DNA of 46,030 bases from Nannocystaceae bacterium (GCA_019694555.1 JAIBBS010000051.1:1-46030); one strand, 5' to 3'; positions 9,201 to 16,388 are shown, counted from the stretch's first letter. Program-made: numbers and translations. The notes: generated by a model not told the origin, from the letters alone.

Positions 9201-9279
9201 CGTGAAGCAGGGCCAGAAGGTGACGTTCGGCACCGAACGCGGCGCGAGTGCGACGCTGGTGGCGGGCAAGCCGATCTAG
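6271..9279 (+). CDS. Multi-repeat carboxypeptidase-regulatory-like protein with C-terminal PDZ domain
   Basis: With the ATG at 6271 the product has 1002 residues: a basic start (MSRRR), one hydrophobic helix at about 6-25 that anchors it to the inner membrane or acts as an uncleaved signal, then about nine beta-sandwich units of 85-95 residues. Each begins with a variant of G-R-V-V-D-x-x-G-x-P-V-x-G-A, the signature of carboxypeptidase regulatory-like domains. From residue 931 a PDZ domain follows (I-R-P-G-S-P-A-A, then V-G-D-I-I-V-E-V-D-G), here without any protease domain. Such stacks are usually extracytoplasmic and bind proteins or glycans; the PDZ may bind a C-terminal peptide. The start at 6187 would only add residues before the membrane helix. 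The partner and role are unknown. Confidence 0.88.
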   Translation: MSRRRIAVVSLVLGLIAALLLWWRARAPEDVASDTKLARAGVEPGASAGARPVAAEESAEAGSPSRLPWKRAATSISGRVLDDAGKPIAGAQVCAILVGDALPSELEREPRCTRAGGDGTYVLAGLPPLRVSVSASAPTYRPARYDGPDKFDEVDLRAGEARQGIDIVLPSGGVLVRGVVKDLAGGVIEGATVRAHRENDWRDAVAVATSNERGEFELWVAPGGVRVLARAEGYAEGGKAGAAPGYTFEVLLTPESVLAGRVVRAADGEPVAEAYVTLESWGWADSGTYTDADGVFRLGGLEPGRYKPIARTAQSYGQIPESVRLGLGETVADIEIAVHPMAALRGRIVIAGATETPCGRGSVSLHGKVSQRERWESTDANGEVEIDALEPDTYAVTIQCDDYVAESSYPDVVIADASVEGQIWQVKPGLTLRGRVVDQNDKPIANASISARPVATEARAQQTFGWDNMSDQDGRFEATGLLAGTYEIEANHADYISPETRARVTLDDGGANEPQTIVLESGGTLTGRVVDANRRPVPGAMVRVVGKAWWGAGQARTGDDGTFTMTTVRPGEHRVVAQQGWSEMRAPGTTDDDVQGEQVTVRAGETSEVELVVEEQFGKITGRVVDADGGPVDDAFVHSTRESDSAAANANSTRATVRWGSWSREPALTEQDGSFTLDRIEVGKHTVMAMRKGGGEGVVEHVATGASGVVIRLADGGSVAGSVTLSSGGAPRRFTMTLVERSQGLFRNEDFFETSGAFRFADLPAGKYTVGVTAAEGSADTTVELAAGADKTGVAMVLTPKVDVTGTLVDVATGEPVPGMMVSISARKTGGFSINFNGAGDREDVSDDNGRFKVAAAPAGAARIVVFPRNFMSDDEEHYSWQTISRTIPAEDATVDLGKIPLAKSRAKMSDRGGDFGITMKQGDPEAEEDEVPLQIAVIRPGSPAAGSELKVGDIIVEVDGHDVRGENRYLYEALTHVKQGQKVTFGTERGASATLVAGKPI

Positions 9280-9390
9280 CGCTGGGTCTCGTTCCGCGCG
9301 CTGCTCCGATCGAGAACGTCGGCCGGTGCTGCGCGTGCGGGCTCCTCGGCAGCGGGTCCGCCGCGATGGCGCTTTGCCGGCGACGCGCCG

Positions 9391-9867
9391 CTACAGCACC
9401 GCCGGCTCGAACGGCGGGGCATCGGGCAAGCAGTCGCCGTCGTGGGGCTGGCCCAGCGGCGTCACCAACTCGAGCCCGGGAAACGCTGCCGGCACGACGA
9501 TGTGGTGGCCCGAGCCCTGTTGCGCGAACTCGATCTCGAGCGTCTGGTTCGTGACGGTGGGTTCGTACCTCCGACACGGCTGCTCACACCCGCGGGTGTC
9601 ACCCTCGGGGGCGACGGTGAGTCGATACGCGACCGAGAACCGATTGGCCGAGTCGCCGGCCGTGACGACGACGCCATCGATCGTCACCTTCTCGCCGCGA
9701 CCATCGACGCACGCCGACGACTGGCTCGCGTGGGCCGCCGCGCTGGCCAGCAGGCGCCCGATCTCGCGCTCGGCGGCGTCCGGTGCGAGGCGCTGCTGTC
9801 CCCCACACGAAAGGCCTCCGAGCGACGCGACGACGACGAGCAGGCGGGCCAGGGTCTTGCCGGGCAT
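9391..9867 (-). CDS. Small putative lipoprotein
   Basis: The 158-residue product begins with a basic start, a hydrophobic helix (L-L-V-V-V-A-S-L) and the lipobox G-L-S-C-G-G with Cys21. The mature part has an Ala-rich helix at first, then probable beta strands and four further cysteines (around S-A-C-V, R-G-C-E-Q-P-C-R and G-D-C-L), likely disulfide-bonded outside the cytoplasm. I do not recognise a family. It is convergent with the large repeat protein and divergent from the next gene. Confidence 0.7.
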   Translation of the reverse strand: MPGKTLARLLVVVASLGGLSCGGQQRLAPDAAEREIGRLLASAAAHASQSSACVDGRGEKVTIDGVVVTAGDSANRFSVAYRLTVAPEGDTRGCEQPCRRYEPTVTNQTLEIEFAQQGSGHHIVVPAAFPGLELVTPLGQPHDGDCLPDAPPFEPAVL

Positions 9868-10155
9868 GGGTGGTCGGATGCGCGAGGCGACGCGACGATT
9901 TCAGTTTCGCCGACGCGCCGTCTGCGGGCCACACTGCCCGCCCGCACGGCGTTCAGGGCACCAGCAGCAGGCCCTGCGCGAACCCGTCGCCGACGACCTC
10001 GTCGACCCGGGCGGCCTCCGATCCCGGGCGCACCGCCCTCGGTCGTGCGCGCTGCTGGTCCTGGCGCGGGCCGCGGCCTGCTCGGGATTTCACCCCCGCG
10101 AGCGAATCGTCGCCGCAGCGAGGATCGAACCAGCGTCGAGCCGGACCACCAGGTC
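9868..10155. other. 288-base divergent intergenic region
   Basis: This region separates the divergent starts at 9867 and 10156. It holds one short inverted repeat (GCGGGC/GCCCGC at 9924-9941, 6-base stem and 6-base loop), but no clear promoter box, RNA gene or protein-like frame. A tRNA-like T-loop sequence near 10121 does not fold and was rejected. Confidence 0.4.
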
Positions 10156-11322
10156 ATGACCCGCTCGCTGACGTCGCTCTCGCTGCTGCTCACCCTCGCG
10201 TCCATGCCGTCCGCCGCGCAGGCCGACACCGCTGCCGAGAACCGCAAGACCGCAAAGACCCTCGCGAAGACTCGAGCCGCGTCGCTGTATCTGTGCACGG
10301 CGTCGGCGACCGCGAGCACGCCGCTGGCGTGCGTGAGTCTGGCGCGGCTCGGTGCCCGACACGAGGACACCAGCGGCGTCGTGTCGGCCGTTCGCAAGCG
10401 CGTCGCCGGCTGGGCCGCGACGCTCGGCGAGCCGCTCGCCGAGTCCGCGATGCTCGATGCCATCGACGGGATCGACCTCGGCTGCAACGGTCGGCGCCAC
10501 CGCGGCCGCACCACGCTCGAGCACGTCGATCTCACCGGGCAGATGTCGAGCAGCCACAGCGACGCTGCCGCGGGCTGTGCCGTGGGTGGAAGCGACGTCG
10601 AGACCTCGTCGTCGCTGGGCGCTGCGTTCGACGTCGTCGTCGACGGGCAAGCGGATGCGGTCTCGCTGGCGACGACGTACGTCGAGGCCTATGCCGCGTG
10701 TCGACGGCGTGAGGCCGCCGGCAAGGGCGGCAAAGGCAAGCCGACGCCGTCGACGATGGCGGAGTGCAACGAGTCGTCGGCGGAGTGCGTGACCTCGCCC
10801 AAGCCCAGGGAGTCCGAGCTGTTCAAGCACGTCGTCGGCATGATCTGGGAGGTGATCGACGACGCCGTGGGTGGCGACGACGACGACGACGGCGCCAACG
10901 CCGTGACGGGCGGACGCGGCTACTGCATGCTCGATGCAGGGTGCGCACAGCAGGACAACTGCGCGGCCGAGGCCCAAGAGCAGACGCTGGGTGATCTCCT
11001 CCACCGCCAGAACGCAGCTGTCTGTGACGCCAAGACGATGCCGCTGCCCGACGGCACGAGTCGTTGCCACGCCCCGAAGGCCGGCCAGCCCCGTTCCGCG
11101 GCGCAGCTCGAGGAGCTGTTCACCGCGGTCTGCAATCTGCGACAGCAGGTGGCCAAGCCCGTCGAGGGCAGCCGCTACCGCTGCATGTCGCCCACTGCGA
11201 AGGGCAACTCGATGCCGGGCGCGTGCAGCTCGAACGTCGGGATGTGTACGCCCGAGCAAGCCGACGCCGCGAAGCTGCCGAAGCACGGCGGCACGCTGCC
11301 GCCCGCGCCGCCGAAGCGGTGA
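10156..11322 (+). CDS. Secreted Cys-rich protein, unknown function
   Basis: Starting at the ATG at 10156 the 388-residue product has a clear signal peptide (hydrophobic core L-T-S-L-S-L-L-L-T-L, cleavage near A-Q-A-D). The frame extends upstream to 9442, but that part overlaps the opposite-strand lipoprotein gene and is not protein-like. The mature protein contains a run of five Asp (G-G-D-D-D-D-D-G, about residue 245), a basic Gly/Lys linker before it, and many cysteines in the second half, suggesting a disulfide-rich periplasmic or extracellular protein. The tail is Pro/Ala/Lys-rich. No family is recognised, and a frame on the opposite strand over the same region is a GC-bias artefact. Confidence 0.7.
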   Translation: MTRSLTSLSLLLTLASMPSAAQADTAAENRKTAKTLAKTRAASLYLCTASATASTPLACVSLARLGARHEDTSGVVSAVRKRVAGWAATLGEPLAESAMLDAIDGIDLGCNGRRHRGRTTLEHVDLTGQMSSSHSDAAAGCAVGGSDVETSSSLGAAFDVVVDGQADAVSLATTYVEAYAACRRREAAGKGGKGKPTPSTMAECNESSAECVTSPKPRESELFKHVVGMIWEVIDDAVGGDDDDDGANAVTGGRGYCMLDAGCAQQDNCAAEAQEQTLGDLLHRQNAAVCDAKTMPLPDGTSRCHAPKAGQPRSAAQLEELFTAVCNLRQQVAKPVEGSRYRCMSPTAKGNSMPGACSSNVGMCTPEQADAAKLPKHGGTLPPAPPKR

Positions 11323-11582
11323 CGCGAACGCGGAGTCCGGGGTGCACGTCGATCGAGTGGATGAAGCGCGATGCAGGCGCGTCGAGCTGTTCCGTTCGCG
11401 CGTCGGCGTGCTGCCCCGGGTACGCGACGAGCCCGCACGTCGCCGCCAGCGCGCGTGACGTCGGGACAACGACGACGCCGCGTCGTACGGGCCGGCGGTC
11501 CGCTGGCATCGATCCACGCGATCGCGCTCGATCCCCCGGGGTCGACGGGCATCCGGCGCGCTATCCTGTCGCCCGCGCCCGC
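11323..11582. promoter_or_regulatory. Leader region of nudC with TATCCT -10-like box
   Basis: This 260-base gap contains no convincing gene. TATCCT at 11562-11567 lies 15 bases before the chosen GTG start of nudC and is a candidate -10 box. No convincing -35 box is visible, and no ribosome binding site is seen between it and the start. Confidence 0.35.
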
Positions 11583-12542
11583 GTGTCCTCTTCCCCCGAC
11601 GTCCCGTGGATCCCGCTCACCGGTGCGGGCCTCGATCGCGCCGCCCATCGTCGCTGCGATGCGGCGTGGATCGCCGCCGCGCGGGCGTCGGAGCGGGCGC
11701 GCATCCTCGTCCTGCGCGGCGGGGCGTTGTTCGTCGACGCGCTCGAGGCAACGCCGCCGCCGAGCCGCATCGGAGCCGACGTCGCGCCGGGTCACCCGCT
11801 GCGCTGGCTCACGGGTGCGGTGGCGCTCGACGACGTCGAGTCGCTGTTCCTCGGCGAGGACGAGTCGGGCGCGCCCGTGTTCGCGGTCGAGGTCGCCGGC
11901 GCGCCGGGCATCGCGGACGCGCCGCTGCGCGGCCTCGGCGTCTTCGAGGATTTCCGCGTCGCCGCGATGGGCCTCGGACCCTTCGATGGCGGGGCCGCGG
12001 CCACCGCACGCGCGATGTTCGAGTGGCACCGGCACCACCGCTTCTGCAGCCGCTGCGGCGCACCGTCGCGCGCGGTCGATGCCGGGTGGAAGCGCAGCTG
12101 CGACGCGTGTCGAGCGGAGCACTTCCCGCGCACCGATCCCGTCGTGATCATGCTTGCGGTGCGTGGCGGTCGATGTCTGCTCGGCCGCCAGCGCGCGTGG
12201 GCGCCCGGGTTGTGGTCGTGCCTCGCGGGCTTCGTCGAGCCCGGCGAGACGCTCGAGCAGGCCGCGGCGCGCGAGGTCCTCGAGGAGACCGGCATCCGCT
12301 GCGGGCGCGCCGAGTACCTCTTCGGTCAGCCCTGGCCGTTTCCCTCGTCGCTGATGCTCGGCCTGCTGCTCGAAGCGCTCGACGACACCATCACCCTCGA
12401 CGACGAGCTCGAGGACGCGCGGTGGTTCACGCGCGACGAGGCGATGGCCCTGCTGCAGCGGACGCACCCCACCGCGTTCGCGCCACCGCGATTCGCAATC
12501 GCGCACCACGTGCTCCGCGCGTGGCTCGAACGCAGCGGGTGA
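11583..12542 (+). CDS. nudC: NAD(H) pyrophosphatase NudC (RNA NAD-decapping family)
   Basis: The 319-residue product has the full NudC layout: an N-terminal domain, a zinc ribbon with Cys155, Cys158, Cys173 and Cys176, then a Nudix box at 216-238 (Gly216, Glu222, Arg230-Glu231, Glu234-Glu235), and downstream G-Q-P-W-P-F-P-S-S at 248-256, the SQPWPFPxS motif that marks NADH pyrophosphatases (first Ser replaced by Gly). Family members hydrolyse NAD(H) to NMN(H) and AMP and remove NAD caps from RNA. The start is taken as the GTG at 11583; the frame runs open to 11064 but overlaps the previous gene and has no matching domain there. It is convergent with alkB 23 bases away. Confidence 0.93.
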   Translation: MSSSPDVPWIPLTGAGLDRAAHRRCDAAWIAAARASERARILVLRGGALFVDALEATPPPSRIGADVAPGHPLRWLTGAVALDDVESLFLGEDESGAPVFAVEVAGAPGIADAPLRGLGVFEDFRVAAMGLGPFDGGAAATARAMFEWHRHHRFCSRCGAPSRAVDAGWKRSCDACRAEHFPRTDPVVIMLAVRGGRCLLGRQRAWAPGLWSCLAGFVEPGETLEQAAAREVLEETGIRCGRAEYLFGQPWPFPSSLMLGLLLEALDDTITLDDELEDARWFTRDEAMALLQRTHPTAFAPPRFAIAHHVLRAWLERSG

Positions 12543-12565
12543 AGCTGCGGCGTTCGCACCGCGGT

Positions 12566-13210
12566 TCACCGTGCGCGTCGAAACGTCAGGTTGATCCGCA
12601 CGCGCCCCGTCCGTGCGTGCGAGGCCTCCGCAATCGGTCGGACGCCATGGAAGCGATGGCGCGACGCGCCGCCCCACACGACCACGTCGCCGTGCGACAG
12701 ATCGAACGCGACCGCACGGTCGCTCCGTCGCGCGCCGCCCCACAGGAACGTCGCGCCGATCCCCAGCGACACCGACACGATCGGCGCGACGGCGTCGGCC
12801 TCGTCGAGATCTTGGTGCATCGACAGCTTGCTGCCCGGCACGTAGCGATTCACCAGGCACGCATCCGGTGCATAGTCGTCGAAGCCCAGCTCGGCCGCGG
12901 CGTCGCGCGCGAGCGCGGCGAACACCGGCGGCATCGCCGGCCACGGTCGCCCGGTCTCGGGGTCCTCGTCGCGATAGCGATAGCCGCTGGTGTCGCTGGT
13001 CCAGCCCCACGCACCGCAGTTGGTCATCGCGACCGACATGCGATGGCCGCCGGGCGTCACGAGGTGGCGAAACGGCGAGTGCCGCACCAACGCGTCGACC
13101 GCGTCGAGCAGCGCATCGGCGCGCGTGGTCGCGAAGCCGCGCAGGATCGCGGCGCCGGGCGCCAGTGGCTGCCGGCGCGGCTCGTGCGACGCGAACAGCT
13201 CGAGCGTCAT
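12566..13210 (-). CDS. alkB: AlkB-type Fe(II)/2-oxoglutarate dioxygenase
   Basis: All key residues of bacterial AlkB are present in 214 residues: the iron ligands H132-X-D134 (in S-M-H-Q-D-L-D-E) and His188 (R-H-R-F-H-G), and the 2-oxoglutarate/substrate motif R-X-N-X-T-X-R at 205-211. The nucleotide-recognition lid (T-S-D-T-S-G-Y-R-Y) is also typical of E. coli AlkB. The enzyme reverses 1-methyladenine and 3-methylcytosine damage in DNA and RNA. The length equals the E. coli enzyme. No Ada-like gene is adjacent, so it is not in an adaptive-response operon here. A TACGCT -10-like box sits 9 bases upstream of its ATG. Confidence 0.95.
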   Translation of the reverse strand: MTLELFASHEPRRQPLAPGAAILRGFATTRADALLDAVDALVRHSPFRHLVTPGGHRMSVAMTNCGAWGWTSDTSGYRYRDEDPETGRPWPAMPPVFAALARDAAAELGFDDYAPDACLVNRYVPGSKLSMHQDLDEADAVAPIVSVSLGIGATFLWGGARRSDRAVAFDLSHGDVVVWGGASRHRFHGVRPIAEASHARTGRVRINLTFRRAR

Positions 13211-13219
13211 CGCGGCGCC

Positions 13220-13225
13220 AGCGTA
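13220..13225 (-). promoter_or_regulatory. Candidate -10 box (TACGCT) of alkB
   Basis: On the minus strand TACGCT ends 9 bases before the alkB ATG at 13210. It fits the TAYNNT pattern found at a similar place before several genes of this window, with no visible ribosome binding site in between, suggesting a very short leader. Confidence 0.4.
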
Positions 13226-13241
13226 GCGCAGCGGCGCCGCG

Positions 13242-14285
13242 CTAGCGGCACAGATCGCCGCGGTCGGTCATGCCTGCGCCGTCGATCACGAACACCTTCG
13301 GGATCGTCGGTGCCGCCGTGGTCGTCGCCGGCGGGGGCTCGGGCGCCGCGGCCGGCTCGGGCGCCACTGCGGGCTCGGGCTGCGACTCCGCGTTTTCCCA
13401 GCCGCCGTCGTCCTCGCCCCAGTCGTCGCCGCCGCCTTCGCCGCCGTCGGTGTCGTTGCCGGTGGTCGCGGGCCCGTCGCCACCGCTGGCACCGCCCTCG
13501 CCACCGGTGTCCGGTTGCGTGCGTGCGAACGGCGGCTGCAGATCGCGGCTCTTGTAGTGGATCACGACCTGGTTCTGCTTCTTGCCCGCGGGCGCGACGA
13601 TGCGCGTGCGCACCGGCAGGATCGCGTCGGCGTGACGCTCGAGCTCTTCGTGCTCGAGCGTCCACAGCAAGGTGCCCTTGCCACCGTCGGGCTTGCGCTG
13701 CCACAGCTTGCCACCGACGTAGATCCAGCCGTCACCCTGCTTGCGAAAGTGCAGCGATTCGACGTAGCGATCGTTGCCCAGCTCGAGCGCCTCGTAGCCA
13801 CCGGCGGTGTCCCAACCCTGCGAGATCGTCTCACGCGGCTCGGCCAGCAGCGGCGCACCACCGAGCACCAGCGCGACGAGATCGTCGACGTCGAACGCGA
13901 TGCCCAGCAGTGCTTCGATCGCACACGACGACGGTGGGCCGTGGTAGTAGCCCGCGGGAAACGCATCGAGCTTGTAGCGCAGCGCGTAGCCGGCCTCGGT
14001 CGCCGCGAGCGTCACGAGCTCGTTGCCCGAGACCTGCACGCTGCCGCGGAATCGATCCGGCGACTGGGCCAAGAACGCGAGGTTGCCCCGCAGCACACGG
14101 TTGGCCACGATCTTCGCGTCGGGCACCGCGACCGCCTCGAGCTGCGGGCGCGCGAGCGCGAGCAGGTCCTGGGCACGCGGGCCCTGACCCGGGGCGTACG
14201 GCGCGTGGACGCGCTTGTGGCCACAGGAGCTCGCGGCGAGCAGCCCCAGCAGTGCGATCGATGGCAGCGAGATCCCGCGCAGCAC
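13242..14285 (-). CDS. Outer-membrane-type lipoprotein with Pro/Ala/Glu-rich tail
   Basis: The start is taken as the GTG at 14285, giving 347 residues with signal peptide and lipobox L-A-A-S-S-C (Cys21). The frame is open far upstream on this strand, but only from this point does it look like protein, and a TACGGT box lies 6 bases before the GTG. Residues about 30-250 alternate strands and helices (for example G-S-V-Q-V-S-G-N, Y-V-G-G-K-L-W-Q-R) and resemble the LolA/LolB half-barrel, possibly DUF4292-like. That is inference. The last 100 residues are low-complexity: Gly/Asp/Glu-rich, then Pro/Ala/Glu-rich, perhaps crossing peptidoglycan. If the fold is right, it may take part in lipoprotein or glycolipid transport. 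Confidence 0.75.
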   Translation of the reverse strand: MLRGISLPSIALLGLLAASSCGHKRVHAPYAPGQGPRAQDLLALARPQLEAVAVPDAKIVANRVLRGNLAFLAQSPDRFRGSVQVSGNELVTLAATEAGYALRYKLDAFPAGYYHGPPSSCAIEALLGIAFDVDDLVALVLGGAPLLAEPRETISQGWDTAGGYEALELGNDRYVESLHFRKQGDGWIYVGGKLWQRKPDGGKGTLLWTLEHEELERHADAILPVRTRIVAPAGKKQNQVVIHYKSRDLQPPFARTQPDTGGEGGASGGDGPATTGNDTDGGEGGGDDWGEDDGGWENAESQPEPAVAPEPAAAPEPPPATTTAAPTIPKVFVIDGAGMTDRGDLCR

Positions 14286-14291
14286 CGCCAG

Positions 14292-14297
14292 ACCGTA
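14292..14297 (-). promoter_or_regulatory. Candidate -10 box (TACGGT) deciding a start
   Basis: On the minus strand TACGGT is 6 bases before the GTG at 14285. It supports that GTG as the first codon of the lipoprotein gene, since a transcript beginning here could not encode any upstream part of the open frame. Confidence 0.35.
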
Positions 14298-14392
14298 CCA
14301 CCGCTCGCGCCGCCGGGCACGGGCGCGCGGCCCCACGCGGGATCGATCGTCGATCGATCCATCGCGGGGTGCCGGTGCGCCCGTGCCCCGGG

Positions 14393-14773
14393 TCAGGCGG
14401 CGTCGCTGGTCGGGCTCGCGATCCGCAGCGTGGTCTCGCCCTCGACCGCGACGAACTCGCGGATGCGGTCGTAGGTCTTCTTGCCGATGCCCTTGACGCG
14501 CATCAGCTGGCTGGGGTGTGTCAGCGGTCGCTTCTTCACCAGCTCGAGGATCCGCGCCGCGGTGGTGGGACCGATGCCCGGCAACAGCTCCAGCTGCTCC
14601 GACGAGGCGGTGTTGACGTTGACCTTGCCCTCGAGCGGCGGCGCGAGCATCACCGCGGGCAGCGGCAGGGGCGAGGCCAGCGCGGGCGCGGGCAACCCGA
14701 GGCACAGCAGCAGCAGTGCGCGCGAGAGGAGGCGGTGACCGAGACGATGACCGAGACGGACGATGGCGTTCAT
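14393..14773 (-). CDS. ComEA-like helix-hairpin-helix protein, exported
   Basis: The 126-residue product starts at the ATG at 14773, with a hydrophobic signal sequence (residues 16-30) ending near P-A-L-A-S-P. The C-terminal half is a tandem HhH DNA-binding domain: V-N-V-N-T-A-S, L-P-G-I-G at 64-68 and V-K-G-I-G at 93-97, the ComEA/T2SS-K-like pattern. ComEA proteins bind incoming DNA in the periplasm or on the membrane during natural transformation. No other competence gene is visible nearby, so a transformation role is only suggested. The frame upstream of 14773 is a GC-bias extension. It diverges from the Cys-rich lipoprotein gene at 15045. Confidence 0.85.
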   Translation of the reverse strand: MNAIVRLGHRLGHRLLSRALLLLCLGLPAPALASPLPLPAVMLAPPLEGKVNVNTASSEQLELLPGIGPTTAARILELVKKRPLTHPSQLMRVKGIGKKTYDRIREFVAVEGETTLRIASPTSDAA

Positions 14774-14892
14774 GCGCGGCGCCCACGAGCACGCGGCGCG
14801 CCCGCGGCCCACGCCCGCACGATCGCCAGTGATCTCGCCGGACTCGCGCGCGCCGCCCTCGTCGCCGCGGCACCGGCCCGGCCGGCCCGCGC

Positions 14893-14915
14893 GGCCAGCG
14901 AGCCGGCCGCTGGCC
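14893..14915. repeat. Inverted repeat between divergent genes
   Basis: GGCCAGCG (14893-14900) and CGCTGGCC (14908-14915) form a perfect 8-base stem with a 7-base loop, in the 271-base region between the divergent ComEA-like and lipoprotein genes. It could be an operator or simply a GC-rich palindrome. The rest of this gap (14774-15044) shows no gene. Confidence 0.35.
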
Positions 14916-15029
14916 ACGCGCACCCGAGCGCGAGTGGGCCCCGGCGGCGCGAGAGCCCCGCGTGCGCGTGCGGTCGGCCCCGCGCGCGGCGAATCGTCCC
15001 GCTGCGGTCGCGCGCGCACACGCCCGTTG

Positions 15030-15035
15030 TATGCT
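15030..15035 (+). promoter_or_regulatory. Candidate -10 box (TATGCT)
   Basis: TATGCT lies 9 bases before the ATG at 15045 in an otherwise very GC-rich stretch. It matches four of six positions of the sigma-70 -10 consensus and fits the TAYNNT pattern of other genes here. No -35 box is clear. Confidence 0.45.
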
Positions 15036-15044
15036 CCGCCCGCC

Positions 15045-15689
15045 ATGCCGCGCCGCCGCATCTCGCCGAGCACCCTCGCCCTGGGCGGCGCGTGCGTGCT
15101 CGCGGCGCTGCTGGGTGGCTGCAAGGCCAAGATCGGCGACGCCTGCCGCGTCAGCACCAACTGCAGCATCCGCGGCGACCGCGTCTGCGATCTGTCCCAC
15201 CGCATCGACGGCGCCGGCAACCCCACGCCCAGCGGCAGCGGCGAGTGCACGGTCGAGTCGTGCGGCTTCGACGACTGTCCCAAGGAAGCCGAGTGCGTCA
15301 AGGTCTACGGCAGCGACTTTCTCACCGTCGCCTGTGATCCGCGGCGCGAGGACAAGGCGACCTCGCGCCCGGGCATGTGCGACCTCGACACCTGCATCGA
15401 CGAGGACACCGCCGGCCCCGCGCAGCCCGACTGCCTCGAGGACGGCGACGAGTGCGTGTACGCGCCGCTCGACGCGTGCGCACCCAACGAGGTGTGCCTG
15501 CCCGAGGGTCTGTGCGCCGACGAGATCACCGCGCGCACGAGCTGCCGCCGCCGCTGCAAGCAGGACGACGACTGCCGCACCGGCTACGAGTGCGTACGCA
15601 CGGGCGCGCGTGGCATCTACGCCGCACCCGATCCCGATCACCCCGGCAAGGTGACCGAGGTGAAGATCTGCGTGCCCAAGAGCGAGTGA
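15045..15689 (+). CDS. Cys-rich lipoprotein, unknown function
   Basis: The ATG at 15045 gives 214 residues with a basic start (MPRRR), hydrophobic core and lipobox L-L-G-G-C (Cys26). The mature part has about 18 further cysteines, regularly spaced in C-X4-10-C patterns with many Asp and Glu (for example D-D-C-P-K-E-A-E-C, C-K-Q-D-D-D-C-R-T-G-Y-E-C), resembling small disulfide-knotted or EGF-like modules common in myxobacterial surface lipoproteins. The last unit reads like the 'C..D.dC..g..C' modules found in these proteins. I do not assign a function. The next gene begins 5 bases after its stop, so the two are probably one operon. Confidence 0.8.
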   Translation: MPRRRISPSTLALGGACVLAALLGGCKAKIGDACRVSTNCSIRGDRVCDLSHRIDGAGNPTPSGSGECTVESCGFDDCPKEAECVKVYGSDFLTVACDPRREDKATSRPGMCDLDTCIDEDTAGPAQPDCLEDGDECVYAPLDACAPNEVCLPEGLCADEITARTSCRRRCKQDDDCRTGYECVRTGARGIYAAPDPDHPGKVTEVKICVPKSE

Positions 15690-15694
15690 CGACG

Positions 15695-16336
15695 ATGGCG
15701 GTGTCGTTCGACGAGGTGCTCGCGCAGCTCGACGCGCTGCTGCAGCAGCAGACCGCCGAGCCGCCGCCACGGCCCGAGGGCGAGGGCAACTTCCGCTGCA
15801 GCGGCTGCACCGGCTGCTTCGACTGCCGCTTCTGTGGCGACTGCGATCGCTGCACCGATTGCACCTACTGCGACGAATGCAACAGCTGCACCGGTTGCAC
15901 GCAGTGTCGCGGCTGCCGTGATTGCGAGCGGACCTCGCACAGCCAGTTCAGCCGCGCGTGCGACGATTGCTCGTACGTCACGCTGTGCATCGGCTGCGAG
16001 AGCTGCGTGCACTGCTTCGCGTGTGTCGGCATGACCGGCGCGGAGTTCTGCATCCTCAACCACAGCTACAGCCGCCGCGAGTTCCAGACCAAGCTCGCGG
16101 AGCTGCGGCTCGAGCTCGACCGCCGCCTGGGTGAGGGTTGGCGTCCGAGCTGGTTGCGCGACGAGGAGCCCGAGGTCGAGCCCGAGCCGCCGGTGGTGGT
16201 CGCATCGACCGCGGGCGCCTCGGTCACGCGCGCGGGCCGACCGCGCCGCGCCGAGGCCCCCGCACCACCGCCGGTGCCGGTGGTCACGCCCGCGGCGCCA
16301 CCGAGCGTGGTCGCAGCGCGTCGGCCTCGACGCTGA
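15695..16336 (+). CDS. Protein with 15 cysteines at exact 3-residue spacing
   Basis: The ATG at 15695 follows the lipoprotein stop by 5 bases and gives 213 residues with no signal peptide. Residues 35-77 are an unbroken (C-X-X) series of 15 cysteines. Eight more follow (four at 3-residue steps, as in C-E-S-C-V-H-C-F-A-C), ending at F-C-I-L-N-H-S-Y-S-R-R-E-F. From memory, that last motif resembles the Y-C-I-L-N-K-Q-Y-S-K-E-E-Y segment of zinc-ribbon-like proteins in Patescibacteria. The N-terminal 30 residues are a helix; the C-terminal 80 are Pro/Glu/Ala-rich with basic ends. In a 3-fold helix all 15 thiols would line one face, which suggests multi-metal binding, but this is inference. Function is unknown. 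Confidence 0.85.
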   Translation: MAVSFDEVLAQLDALLQQQTAEPPPRPEGEGNFRCSGCTGCFDCRFCGDCDRCTDCTYCDECNSCTGCTQCRGCRDCERTSHSQFSRACDDCSYVTLCIGCESCVHCFACVGMTGAEFCILNHSYSRREFQTKLAELRLELDRRLGEGWRPSWLRDEEPEVEPEPPVVVASTAGASVTRAGRPRRAEAPAPPPVPVVTPAAPPSVVAARRPRR

Positions 16337-16339
16337 GCG

Positions 16340-16372
16340 CTCGTCCGCGGACGCTGGTGGACCGCGGACGAG
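16340..16372. terminator. Hairpin between convergent genes
   Basis: CTCGTCCGCGG (16340-16350) and CCGCGGACGAG (16362-16372) form a perfect 11-base stem with an 11-base loop, exactly between the convergent genes ending at 16336 and 16389. It can fold on both strands. There is no T-tract, so it may be a bidirectional pause or stabilising structure rather than a classical intrinsic terminator. Confidence 0.6.
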
Positions 16373-16388
16373 GGCTGCGCGCGCGGCA

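Noticed and set aside
6298-9201. A 967-codon frame opposite the repeat/PDZ gene
   Set aside because: It is the mirror of the codon bias of the real gene. The forward product has repeated domains and a PDZ; the reverse has none.
10121-10131. A tRNA-like T-loop sequence (GGTTCGATCCT on the minus strand)
   Set aside because: The flanking bases do not form a T-stem, and no D-arm, anticodon arm or acceptor stem can be folded around it.
10090-11517. A 475-codon minus-strand frame over the secreted Cys-rich gene
   Set aside because: It lacks a signal peptide and any motif, and the forward frame has a clear signal sequence and disulfide pattern.
11606-15337. A 1243-codon plus-strand open frame
   Set aside because: It runs across nudC and lipoprotein genes on both strands, is dominated by Arg, Ala and Pro, and has no domain. 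It results from lack of stop codons in very GC-rich DNA.
15797-15925. A 9-base periodic repeat that could look like a CRISPR or microsatellite
   Set aside because: The period comes from TGC/TGT codons of the CXX protein; the six bases between them vary, and there are no spacers.
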